From Rubrobacter_D sp963840835 (GTDB lineage Bacteria; Actinomycetota; Rubrobacteria; Rubrobacterales; Rubrobacteraceae), in contig CAWJAM010000014.1 in assembly GCA_963840835.1 (NCBI GenBank), positions 310,001-374,000 of the forward strand: a stretch of 64,000 nt of DNA. The letters run 5' to 3'. Below, in pieces: positions 42,266-50,445 of the stretch. The first letter of the stretch is position 1. Each line of letters starts with the position of its first letter. A model generated the notes under the pieces. It did not search any database. It was given only the letters and a program-made list of their open reading frames with translations, and had not been told where the DNA came from. The position numbers and the translations under genes were made by a program.

Positions 42266-42886
42266 GTGGGGAAAGTAGCGATGGGGCTCACGATGTCGCT
42301 GGACGGCTTTATCGCCGGGCCGAACGACGGACCGGAGCAGCCTCTGGGCGAGGGAGGGATGCGGCTCTTCGACTGGTACTCGGCCGGCGACACCGACTAC
42401 GGGCTGCCAGGCACCGAGATGGTTTTCAGGGTCTCGCCGCAGAGCGTCGAGCTACTGCGGGAGGCGCACACAAGGATGGGGGCGTTCGTGACGGGAAGGA
42501 GGACGTTCGACATCACCAACGGGTGGGGCGGCAACCCTCCCCTTGGTGTACCGGCCTTCGTGGTTACCCACTCGGCGTCCCCCCAGGAATGGGTCTACGA
42601 AGGGTCGCCTTTCACGTTCGTCACCGACGGCGTCGAGAGCGCCGTCGAGCAGGCCAGGGCGGTGGCGGGCGACAAGGACGTCGCCGTTGGCGCGGCGAGC
42701 ATCGTGCAGCAGTGCCTAAGGGCCGGGCTGCTCGACGAGATACACGTAGACCTCGTGCCCGTCCTGCTAGGGGATGGTGTCAGGTTGTTCGAGCATCTGG
42801 GCGGGCCGATAGAGCTGGAACGTACGCGGGTGGTCGAAGGAACGGAGGTCACGCACCTGACGTTCCGCGTCGTAAAGGAGGATTAG
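42266..42886 (+). CDS. Dihydrofolate reductase-like (RibD C-terminal domain) protein, paralogue 2
   Basis: A 206-aa protein: MGLTMSLDGFIAGPNDGPEQ, GAFVTGRRTFDITNGWGG, DVAVGAASIVQQCLRAGLLDEI and LVPVLLGDGVRLFEHL. It is longer and more divergent than paralogues 1 and 3, with an insert before the second strand. The start is GTG with GAAAGGAT upstream. One base separates it from paralogue 3. Confidence 0.87.
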   Translation: MGKVAMGLTMSLDGFIAGPNDGPEQPLGEGGMRLFDWYSAGDTDYGLPGTEMVFRVSPQSVELLREAHTRMGAFVTGRRTFDITNGWGGNPPLGVPAFVVTHSASPQEWVYEGSPFTFVTDGVESAVEQARAVAGDKDVAVGAASIVQQCLRAGLLDEIHVDLVPVLLGDGVRLFEHLGGPIELERTRVVEGTEVTHLTFRVVKED

Positions 42887-42887
42887 C

Positions 42888-43439
42888 ATGAGGAGAGTCG
42901 TCGCATCGGAGTTCGTGTCGCTCGACGGCGTGATGGAGGACCCGAGTTGGACCTTCGGGTTCGAAAGTGATGATCGGGATCAGTTCAAGTTCGACGAGCT
43001 GGCCGCCGCCGACGCGCTCCTTCTAGGACGGGTGACCTACGAAGGGTTCGCCTCCGCCTGGCCCCAGATGGAGGAGCAGACGGGCGAGTACGGCGCCTGG
43101 ATGAACGGCTACCCCAAGCACGTAGTCTCGACCACCCTTCAACAACCGCTTGAGTGGAACAACTCGACGTTGGTCGAAGGGGACGTCGCGGAGGAAGTCT
43201 CCAGGCTCAAAGATCAGCCGGGTAAAGACATCCTGATCTTCGGTAGTGCAGACCTCGTGAACACCTTGATGCAGCATGACCTCATCGACGAATACCGGCT
43301 GATGGTCTTCCCGGTCATTGTCGGCAGTGGGAAACGTCTCTTCAACGAGGGTGGCGACACGAGATCCCTGAAACTTGTCGGAACGCAGACTTTCGATTCG
43401 GGCGCCATAGTTCTTACTTACGAACCAGCAGGAGAGTAG
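42888..43439 (+). CDS. Dihydrofolate reductase-like (RibD C-terminal domain) protein, paralogue 3
   Basis: A 183-aa protein close to paralogue 1 (shared DALLLGRxTYExFAS, HVVSTTLQQPLEWNNS and SGKRLFNEG-type segments). AAAGGAGG precedes the ATG. The tandem arrangement with 41239 and 42266 suggests duplication. No folate-pathway neighbour is present. Confidence 0.87.
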   Translation: MRRVVASEFVSLDGVMEDPSWTFGFESDDRDQFKFDELAAADALLLGRVTYEGFASAWPQMEEQTGEYGAWMNGYPKHVVSTTLQQPLEWNNSTLVEGDVAEEVSRLKDQPGKDILIFGSADLVNTLMQHDLIDEYRLMVFPVIVGSGKRLFNEGGDTRSLKLVGTQTFDSGAIVLTYEPAGE

Positions 43440-43628
43440 CGCGTATCATGCCGGATCCGTCAGGCCTCCTGATAGAGGTCTCCACATCTATCCGCGCCTC
43501 CTAGCCGCGCCCCATCTGTCATACTCCCTGGGGACATCAGGCGGGAGCAGGGGCCCTGGAAGGGTCCGTCGGCAAACAGTTGGGGTTTCGGCGGGCCACG
43601 CAGAAGATGGCTCCGGAAAGTGAGGGCC

Positions 43629-44138
43629 ATGGACGCGGATATCACGCTCAGGGTGGACGGTACGGAGAGGCACCTTACCGTGGATACGCGAACGACGCTT
43701 CTAGATGCGCTCAGGGAACGACTCGGGATCACAAGCCCGAAGAAGGGCTGCGACCACGGCCAGTGCGGCGCGTGCACCGTCCTGCTCGACGGCAGGCGCG
43801 CCAACAGTTGTCTCGCACTGGCCGTGGCGTACGACGGATCGGAGATCGTCACGGCCGAAGGACTGGCCGAGAACGGCGAGTTGCACCTCATGCAACGCGC
43901 GTTTATCGAGCACGACGGCTACCAGTGCGGGTACTGCACGCCTGGCCAGATCGTCTCTGCGGTCGGGATGCTGGAAGAGGTCAGGGCGGCCTGGCCGAGT
44001 CACGTTACGGAGGATCTGAACGTCGAGGAGATCTCGCTCGACGACGATGAGATCAGAGAGCGCATGAGCGGCAACCTCTGCCGCTGCGCGGCCTACGCGA
44101 ATATCGTCCCCGCCATCAGGGAGGTCTCTGAGCGATGA
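43629..44138 (+). CDS. Molybdenum aldehyde oxidoreductase, [2Fe-2S] subunit
   Basis: A 169-aa iron-sulfur subunit. Cluster ligands: CDHGQCGACTVLLDG plus a later Cys (plant-type ferredoxin domain), then GYQCGYCTPGQI and NLCRCAAYANI (C-terminal four-helix domain). It has no Tat signal, unlike YagT/PaoA, so the complex should be cytoplasmic. It passes electrons from the Mo subunit to FAD. Its stop overlaps the FAD-subunit ATG. Confidence 0.93.
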   Translation: MDADITLRVDGTERHLTVDTRTTLLDALRERLGITSPKKGCDHGQCGACTVLLDGRRANSCLALAVAYDGSEIVTAEGLAENGELHLMQRAFIEHDGYQCGYCTPGQIVSAVGMLEEVRAAWPSHVTEDLNVEEISLDDDEIRERMSGNLCRCAAYANIVPAIREVSER

Positions 44139-45121
44139 GACCCTACGCTTATGTGCGCGCCAACGACGTAGACGGGGCCGTCGCGACGCTCGCCGAAGCG
44201 CCCAACGCGGCGTTCCTCGCAGGCGGCACGAACATCGTCGACCTGATGAAGCTTGGGGTCGTGCAGCCTGACTTGCTCGTCGACGTGAGGCGCCTGACCT
44301 CGGAGAGGGTAGAGGACCTCGACGACGGCGGTCTACGCGTCGGGGCGGCGGTCCCGAACAGCGACCTGGCCGCCGACCGGAAGATACGCACCCGCTACCC
44401 GGCTCTCTCGCAGGCCCTCCTCGCGGGCGCATCGGGCCAGCTTCGGAACCTCGCCACGACGGGCGGGAACCTTCTGCAGCGCACGCGCTGCGTCTACTTC
44501 TACGACACGACGACGCCGTGCAACAAGCGCGAGCCCGGCTCCGGATGCTCGGCGATAGAGGGCCACAACAAGAACCACGCGATCCTTGGCGCCTCAGAAC
44601 ATTGCGTCGCCACCCACCCCTCGGACATGGCCGTCGCTATGGCGGCGCTCGACGCGTTCGTCAACGTACAAGGACCGGAAGGCGAACGACGAATCCCCAT
44701 AGAGGAGCTTCACCGCCTGCCCGGCGACGAGCCCGAGCGCGACACTATCCTGGAGCACGGCGAGTTGATCACGTCGGTAGACCTGCCGCCACTGGAGTTC
44801 TTGTCGAACTCTAAATACCGCAAGGCGCGCGAGCGGGCCTCGTACGCCTTCGCCCTCGTCTCCGTCGCCGCCGCGCTCGACGTCGAGGACGGTGTGGTGC
44901 GCGACGCGCGCATCGCGCTCGGGGGGATCGCCCATAAGCCCTGGCGTGCCACGAAGGCCGAGGAGGCCCTGCGGGGCGAGCCGGCCAGCGAGGAGAACTT
45001 CCGCGCCGCCGCCGATATCGAGCTGGAGGACGCCGAGCCGCTGAGGGATAACGCCTTCAAGGTTCCGCTCGCGCGCAACCTCATCACCCGCACGCTTCTC
45101 GACCTCTCGGAGGAGCGATGA
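44135..45121 (+). CDS. Molybdenum aldehyde oxidoreductase, FAD-binding subunit
   Basis: A 328-aa subunit. FAD-binding FLAGGTNIVDLMK near residue 28 and ATTGGNLLQRTRCVYF near residue 108. The segment with TTPCNKREPGSGCSAIEG and SEHCVATHPSDMA carries the extra cysteines of the PaoB/YagS type, which hold a [4Fe-4S] cluster. It overlaps both neighbouring subunits by 4 bp. Confidence 0.93.
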   Translation: MRPYAYVRANDVDGAVATLAEAPNAAFLAGGTNIVDLMKLGVVQPDLLVDVRRLTSERVEDLDDGGLRVGAAVPNSDLAADRKIRTRYPALSQALLAGASGQLRNLATTGGNLLQRTRCVYFYDTTTPCNKREPGSGCSAIEGHNKNHAILGASEHCVATHPSDMAVAMAALDAFVNVQGPEGERRIPIEELHRLPGDEPERDTILEHGELITSVDLPPLEFLSNSKYRKARERASYAFALVSVAAALDVEDGVVRDARIALGGIAHKPWRATKAEEALRGEPASEENFRAAADIELEDAEPLRDNAFKVPLARNLITRTLLDLSEER

Positions 45122-47202
45122 GCACGACCGCTCCGGGCAGGGCCATCGGCGCGCCCTTGTCCCGTATCGAAGGACCGCAAAAGGTCAGGGGAGCGGCTCC
45201 TTACGCCTACGAGCACCACGTCGATAACCCCCTCTACCTGTATCCGCTGCACAGTGACATTGCCAGGGGACGGGTCGCTCGGATCGACGCGAGCGCCGCC
45301 GATAACCTCCCCGGCGTAATTGCCGTCATCTCGCACCACAATGCGCCGCGGCTGGCTGATACCGGCGATAGAGAGCTGGCGATCCTGCAGTCCGACGAGG
45401 TCGCCTTCCGGGGCCAGTACATAGGCGCCGTCGTCGCCGAGACTTTCGAAGTTGCTCGCCACGCCGCGAATCTCGTCGAAGTCTCCTACGACGAGGAGCC
45501 GCACGACGCGTCGTTTCGGCCCGACAGGGACGACCTGTACACCCCGGAAAGGCTCAACGCTGGGTTCCCCACGGATACGGAAGAGGGGGACGTGGAAGGG
45601 GCGTTCTCCTCGGCGGCGGTGAAGCTGGATGAGACGTATACGACGCCGCTGGAGCACAACAACCCGATGGAGCCGCACACCACCGTCGCCGTCTGGGAGG
45701 CGGGCGAACTGACGCTGTACGAGTCCACTCAGGGGGCGCACACAGTCAGGAGGACGGTAGCCAGGGTCTTCGGCCTCGACAGAGCCAGGGTGCGGGTCGT
45801 GGCGACCCACGTCGGCGGCGGGTTCGGGTCCAAGGGTCTGCCGCACGCCAACACGATCCTGGCCGTTATGGCCGCGCAGGTAGTCGAGGGCCGCCCCATA
45901 AAGTTCGCGCTGACCCGTCAGCAGATGTTCTCCTGCGTCGGGTACCGCACCCCGACCGTACAGAGGATAAGGCTTGGGGCTGACGAGGAGGGCCATCTCA
46001 CGGCGACCTCCCACGACGTGATCGAGCAGACCTCGAAGATAAAGGAGTTCGCCGAGCAGACCGCCTACGCGACCCGCACGATGTACGCCACCGAGAGCCG
46101 CCGCACCATCCACCGCCTCGCCCCGCTCGACGTATCTGTACCGTCCTGGATGCGGGCCCCCGGCGAAGCCCCTGGGATGTACGCCCTGGAAGCGGCTATG
46201 GACGAGATGGCTATTAAGTGCGGCCTCGACCCCGTAGAGTTCCGCATCCGCAACGAGCCCGAGCTCGACGCGGAGACGGGGCTTCCGTACTCCAGCCGCA
46301 ACCTCGTCGCCTGCCTGCGGGAAGGTGCAAAGCGATTCGGGTGGGAGGATCGCGACCCAACCCCGCGCTCCAGGCGGGAGGGGCGATGGCTCGCGGGGAC
46401 GGGGGTCGCGAGCGCCATGTATCCCGTCTTCAGGATGCCTGGCTCCAAGGTCAGGATCAGGTCCGAGGAAGACGAACGGTACGCCGTGGAGATAGGGGCC
46501 GTCGACATCGGCACGGGGACGTGGACGGCGCTGACCCAGATCTCCGCCGACGCGCTCGACGTTTCCGTAGAGGATATAGACTTGCGGATCGGGGACACGG
46601 AGCTACCGTCGGCCTCCGTCGAGGGCGGCTCCTCCGGCATCACGGTCTGGGGTTCTGCCATCTTCGAGGCGGCCCGGGTGTTCCGCGAGAGGCACGGTGA
46701 AAATCCTTCCGAGGGCGACACCGCCGAGGCAGGGACGCCGGACAATCCCGAGACCGAGAACTATGCGATGCACGCCTTCGGAGCGTACTTCGTCGAAGCG
46801 CGCGTCGACGAAGATACCGGCGAGGTGCGCGTCCCGCGCATGACAGGGGTGTTCGCCGTAGGGAACATCATCAACGCCAAGACGGCGCGCTCGCAGTTCA
46901 TCGGCGGGATGACGATGGGCCTCTCTATGGCGCTGCACGAGGAGAGCCTCGTGGACCCCCGGTTCGGGCACGTCGTAAACCACGACTTCGCCGAGTACCA
47001 CATCCCCACCAACGCCGACGTCGGCGAGATCGACGTTTCATGGATCGATGAGGACGACCCTTACGTCAACCCGATGGGCTCCAAGGGTATAGGCGAGATC
47101 GGCATTGTGGGCTCAGCCGCCGCCGTCGCCAACGCCGTCTATCACGCGACGGGGATACGCGTCAGGGACCTCCCGATCACCCCGGACAAGCTCTTTAGAT
47201 AG
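45118..47202 (+). CDS. Molybdenum aldehyde oxidoreductase, molybdopterin-binding subunit
   Basis: A 694-aa catalytic subunit of the xanthine oxidase family. VGGGFGSKGLPHANT binds the cofactor, and the C-terminal GSKGIGEIGIVGSAAAVANAV carries the active-site Glu. Substrate-pocket residues resemble the YagR/PaoC aldehyde oxidoreductases rather than xanthine dehydrogenases. No signal peptide. The RpiB-like gene starts 73 bp downstream. The aldehyde substrate is unknown; the polyol genes that follow suggest a sugar-derived aldehyde. Confidence 0.92.
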   Translation: MSTTAPGRAIGAPLSRIEGPQKVRGAAPYAYEHHVDNPLYLYPLHSDIARGRVARIDASAADNLPGVIAVISHHNAPRLADTGDRELAILQSDEVAFRGQYIGAVVAETFEVARHAANLVEVSYDEEPHDASFRPDRDDLYTPERLNAGFPTDTEEGDVEGAFSSAAVKLDETYTTPLEHNNPMEPHTTVAVWEAGELTLYESTQGAHTVRRTVARVFGLDRARVRVVATHVGGGFGSKGLPHANTILAVMAAQVVEGRPIKFALTRQQMFSCVGYRTPTVQRIRLGADEEGHLTATSHDVIEQTSKIKEFAEQTAYATRTMYATESRRTIHRLAPLDVSVPSWMRAPGEAPGMYALEAAMDEMAIKCGLDPVEFRIRNEPELDAETGLPYSSRNLVACLREGAKRFGWEDRDPTPRSRREGRWLAGTGVASAMYPVFRMPGSKVRIRSEEDERYAVEIGAVDIGTGTWTALTQISADALDVSVEDIDLRIGDTELPSASVEGGSSGITVWGSAIFEAARVFRERHGENPSEGDTAEAGTPDNPETENYAMHAFGAYFVEARVDEDTGEVRVPRMTGVFAVGNIINAKTARSQFIGGMTMGLSMALHEESLVDPRFGHVVNHDFAEYHIPTNADVGEIDVSWIDEDDPYVNPMGSKGIGEIGIVGSAAAVANAVYHATGIRVRDLPITPDKLFR

Positions 47203-47274
47203 GCAACGAATTTTCGAGCACGTCCGAAAGGAGAAGCAGATGAGCATTGGAGATGTAGCCGCCGAGGAGGAGAG

Positions 47275-47751
47275 ATGGAAGGTAGACAATACGTGGTAGC
47301 GGTAGGCTCCGACGATGCCGGAGTCAACCTCAAGAACTTTATTAGGGACCAGTTGAGTGACGACCCGCGGGTCGAAGACGTTCTCGACTTCGGCGTAGCC
47401 GACGCGGACGACAAAACCGCCTACCCGGTCATCTGCATACGGGCTGCCGAGGCGGTCGCGAGGGGTGAGGCCGACAGGGCGGTGCTTTTTGGCGGCACGG
47501 GCCTCGGCGAGGCCATCTCCGCCAACAAGGTGCGCGGGATACGCGCCGTCGTCGCCCACGATCCTTACTCCATCGAGAGGTCCATTCTCTCCAACAACTG
47601 CCAGGTGCTTTGCTTGGGAGAGCGTGTGATCGCCCCAGAACTCGCCGATCGCATCGTGGGCCAGTGGCTGGGGTACGAGTTCGATCCCTCTTCCCCATCT
47701 GCCGAAAAGGTGCAGGTCATAACCGACTACGAAGAAAAAGGCAGCCTGTAA
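47275..47751 (+). CDS. RpiB/LacA/LacB-family sugar-phosphate isomerase
   Basis: A 158-aa isomerase with the RpiB pattern: VAVGSDDAGVNLKNFI, then FGGTGLGEAISANKVRGIRAVVAHDPYSIERSILSNNCQVLCLGERV (in parts). The usual active-site Cys in the GTGxG loop is a Gly/Leu here (GGTGLGEA), so it may not be a standard ribose-5-phosphate isomerase. Relatives act on allose-6-, tagatose-6- or erythrulose-4-phosphate. GAGGAGGAGAG precedes the ATG. It is the first gene of the polyol operon. Confidence 0.87.
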   Translation: MEGRQYVVAVGSDDAGVNLKNFIRDQLSDDPRVEDVLDFGVADADDKTAYPVICIRAAEAVARGEADRAVLFGGTGLGEAISANKVRGIRAVVAHDPYSIERSILSNNCQVLCLGERVIAPELADRIVGQWLGYEFDPSSPSAEKVQVITDYEEKGSL

Positions 47752-47871
47752 GCCGATCGGCTCGTAGGGGCGCTTCGGAGACCTGAAGGAGGCCCTTACT
47801 TGACCGGAGGCCACCGTTTCTGGTCGGTAACAGAAGGGTAAGGCTGGTAGTAGGGGGGTTGAGAAGACCGC

Positions 47872-48744
47872 ATGGTTCAAAGTAGCGAAGCCGAATCTTC
47901 CGGCGGGCGTGGGATACCGGAGCGGTTGTACGAGGGGTACGTCTTCGATCTCGACGGGACCATTTATCTGGGGGACGAGTTGCTCCCCGGCGCGCAGCGT
48001 CTCGTGCTCAAACTACGCGAGCTCGGCAAGCGTGTGATCTTCCTCTCCAACAACCCCACGAAAGACCCGAAGATGTACGCCGAGAAGCTCGGCGAGCTCG
48101 GCCTGGAGACGCCGGAGTCCGAGATACTCAACACCGTCGTCACCATGACCCAGTGGTTGCTCCAGAACCATCCCGGGGCGACGGTCTTTCCTATAAGCGA
48201 GGACCCGCTCAAGAACTCGCTCAGGGAAGCTGGGATCAGGATGTCCGATAACCCGGAGGAGATCGACATCGTCATAGCCAGCTACGATCGTGGTTTCGAG
48301 TACAGGAAGCTCCAGATCGCCTTCGACGCCATCTGGTTCTACGAGCGGGCGATGCTCGTAACCACCAACCCCGACCGTTACTGCCCGTTTCCCGGCGGCA
48401 GGGGCGAGCCCGACGCTGCGGCCATCGTTGGAGCCATAGAAGCGTGCACGGGGGCCAAATGCGAGGTCAACGTTGGCAAGCCGGATCCCATAATGTTAGA
48501 AACGATCATGGACCTGATCGGCCTCGACGCGGAAGAGTGCGTGATGACGGGCGACCGGCTCTACACGGAGATTCTTATGGCGAAGGGAGCGGGGATGCCC
48601 TCGGCCGTCGTCCTGACCGGCGAGACTACAGCAGAGGACCTGGAGAGGGAGTCGGAGGAGAACCTGCCGGATTACATCCTGGAGAGGATAGACCAGCTTA
48701 TTCCGCGCGATTTGTGGGATGAGTTTGGCTGGGAGGACGAATGA
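47872..48744 (+). CDS. HAD-superfamily IIA phosphatase (NagD/AraL-like)
   Basis: A 290-aa phosphatase. Motif I YVFDLDGTIYLGD (Asp26, Asp28), motif II LSNNPT, motif III Lys in VGKPDP and motif IV MTGDRLYTEI are all present, with the class IIA cap between motifs II and III. AraL of the Bacillus arabinose operon is of this type and removes phosphate from accumulating sugar phosphates. A similar detoxifying role fits a pathway with several kinases. Confidence 0.88.
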   Translation: MVQSSEAESSGGRGIPERLYEGYVFDLDGTIYLGDELLPGAQRLVLKLRELGKRVIFLSNNPTKDPKMYAEKLGELGLETPESEILNTVVTMTQWLLQNHPGATVFPISEDPLKNSLREAGIRMSDNPEEIDIVIASYDRGFEYRKLQIAFDAIWFYERAMLVTTNPDRYCPFPGGRGEPDAAAIVGAIEACTGAKCEVNVGKPDPIMLETIMDLIGLDAEECVMTGDRLYTEILMAKGAGMPSAVVLTGETTAEDLERESEENLPDYILERIDQLIPRDLWDEFGWEDE

Positions 48745-48796
48745 GAACCTTGCTGCGATACACCACGTTGGCCTGGCTCGAGAGGGGAGCGGAGTA

Positions 48797-50365
48797 ATGG
48801 CCGAAGGTCAGTATCTCATGGGCATCGACTTCGGAACGGGGGGTGTGAGGGTAGGTATATTCGATGCCGAAGGTACGCCGGTCGTTTTTGCGGAGCGGGC
48901 GTTTACGCTGAAGCATCCGCGCCCGGGGTGGGCGGAGCAGGACCCCGATGAATGGTGGGATTCCCTGGTAGCGGCCGCAAGAGGCGCGATGGACGAGAGC
49001 GGCGTCGCGGCCGAGGATATAGCGGGCATCTCGGTGGACGCCATGAGCAGCACCGTCCTCGCGATCGACGATAAAGACAGGCACCTGCGACAGGCCATTT
49101 TGTGGATGGACGTTCGCTCTTCCGACCAGGCCGACAGGATCGCGCAAACCAAGAACGATGCCTTGAAGTACAACGGTTACGGGCCGGTCTCGGCCGAGTG
49201 GGGGCTTCCGAAGGCGCTCTGGATCAAAGACAACGAGCCCGAGGTCTATAAGAACGCCAGGCAGATCTGCGACTGCGGCGACTGGCTGATACACCGCCTC
49301 ACCGGCGAGTGGACGTTCTCCATAAACTTTGCAAGCTCGAAATACTACTACGACCGGGACGAAGGCGGCTTCCCCCAGAGTCTCTACGATGCGGTGGACG
49401 CCGGGGATTTACTCGAGAAGTTCCCACAAGACGTTCTAGACCTCGGCACGGTCGCAGGAGAGTTGAGCAAGGAGGCCGCTGAGGAGCTAGGCCTCAAAGC
49501 GGGCACGCCAGTGGCTGAGGGGGGCGTAGACGCCTACGTCGGGGCCATAGGTCTCGGGGTGGTCGAACCAGGGAAGATGGCCCTGATCACCGGCTCTTCC
49601 CACGTCATGATCGGGCAGACCTCAGAACCGATCCACGACCCCGGTTTCTGGGGCGCATACACGGACGCCATGATCCCCGGTCAGTACACCGTGGAGGCCG
49701 GTCAGGCCTCCACCGGCTCCATCGTGGCCTGGTTCAAGAACCAGTTCGCGGGCGACGCGGCCGCAGAGGCCAAAGAGCGCGGCTTGGACACCTACGACGT
49801 CTTGACCGAGCTCGCGCGCGACGTGCCCATCGGTTCGGATGGGCTGATCGTGCTCGACTACTTTCAGGGCAACAGGTCTCCTTACACGGACCCCCTGGCG
49901 CGCGGCATGATGTGGGGCCTGACACTGAGCCACACCCCGGGACACGTGTTTCGCGCCATCATCGAGGGCATCTGCTACGGCACGGAGAACATCCTGCGCA
50001 CCATGCGCGGGCAAGACTTCGAGCCGAGGCTCAACGTGGTCTCGGGTGGTCCCGCAAAGAGCGACCTGTGGATGCAGATGCACGCCGACGTCTCGGACGT
50101 ACCGATATCGTTTACGAAAGTGAGCGACGGTCCCGTTCTCGGCTCGGCGATGCTGGCCGCCGTCGGGGCGGGGATCTACCCCGACATCCAGTCCGCCGCC
50201 GAGAACATGGTCCACACCGCAAATACCATCGAGCCCGACCCAGAGCGCCACGAGGAGTACAAGTTCTACGTGGACCGCTATCTGGAGGCGTACCCCCAGA
50301 TGAAAGACCTGATGCACAAGACGGAGCGCCACGTCGCGGGCGGCGAGGGCGCGGTGGGAACGTAG
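48797..50365 (+). CDS. FGGY-family carbohydrate kinase 1 (pentulose/polyol kinase-like)
   Basis: A 522-aa kinase. MGIDFGTGGVRVGIFDAEG (phosphate-1 loop), ILWMDVRSSDQADRI, VDAYVGAIGLGVVEPGKMALITGSSH and VVSGGPAKSDLW (adenosine motif) are in the right order. It is related to ribulokinase and other pentulose kinases. I chose ATG at 48797; the upstream open frame overlaps the HAD gene. The best guess is phosphorylation of a pentulose or pentitol carried in by the MFS transporter of this operon. Confidence 0.9.
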   Translation: MAEGQYLMGIDFGTGGVRVGIFDAEGTPVVFAERAFTLKHPRPGWAEQDPDEWWDSLVAAARGAMDESGVAAEDIAGISVDAMSSTVLAIDDKDRHLRQAILWMDVRSSDQADRIAQTKNDALKYNGYGPVSAEWGLPKALWIKDNEPEVYKNARQICDCGDWLIHRLTGEWTFSINFASSKYYYDRDEGGFPQSLYDAVDAGDLLEKFPQDVLDLGTVAGELSKEAAEELGLKAGTPVAEGGVDAYVGAIGLGVVEPGKMALITGSSHVMIGQTSEPIHDPGFWGAYTDAMIPGQYTVEAGQASTGSIVAWFKNQFAGDAAAEAKERGLDTYDVLTELARDVPIGSDGLIVLDYFQGNRSPYTDPLARGMMWGLTLSHTPGHVFRAIIEGICYGTENILRTMRGQDFEPRLNVVSGGPAKSDLWMQMHADVSDVPISFTKVSDGPVLGSAMLAAVGAGIYPDIQSAAENMVHTANTIEPDPERHEEYKFYVDRYLEAYPQMKDLMHKTERHVAGGEGAVGT

Positions 50366-50445
50366 GCTACGACCGGCCGGAGATCCGGAAGACCTAGCCG
50401 CCGGAGGGTGACGTTCTAAGGGTGCATACGAACGAGGGGTGACGT

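Noticed and set aside
44710..46113. 467-codon minus-strand frame across the Mo-enzyme subunits
   Set aside because: Shadow of two strongly supported subunits with all cofactor motifs on the plus strand.
47240..47299. Possible 19-codon leader peptide before the RpiB-like gene
   Set aside because: It has a ribosome site but no regulatory codon run or hairpin, and it overlaps the real start, so chance is likelier.
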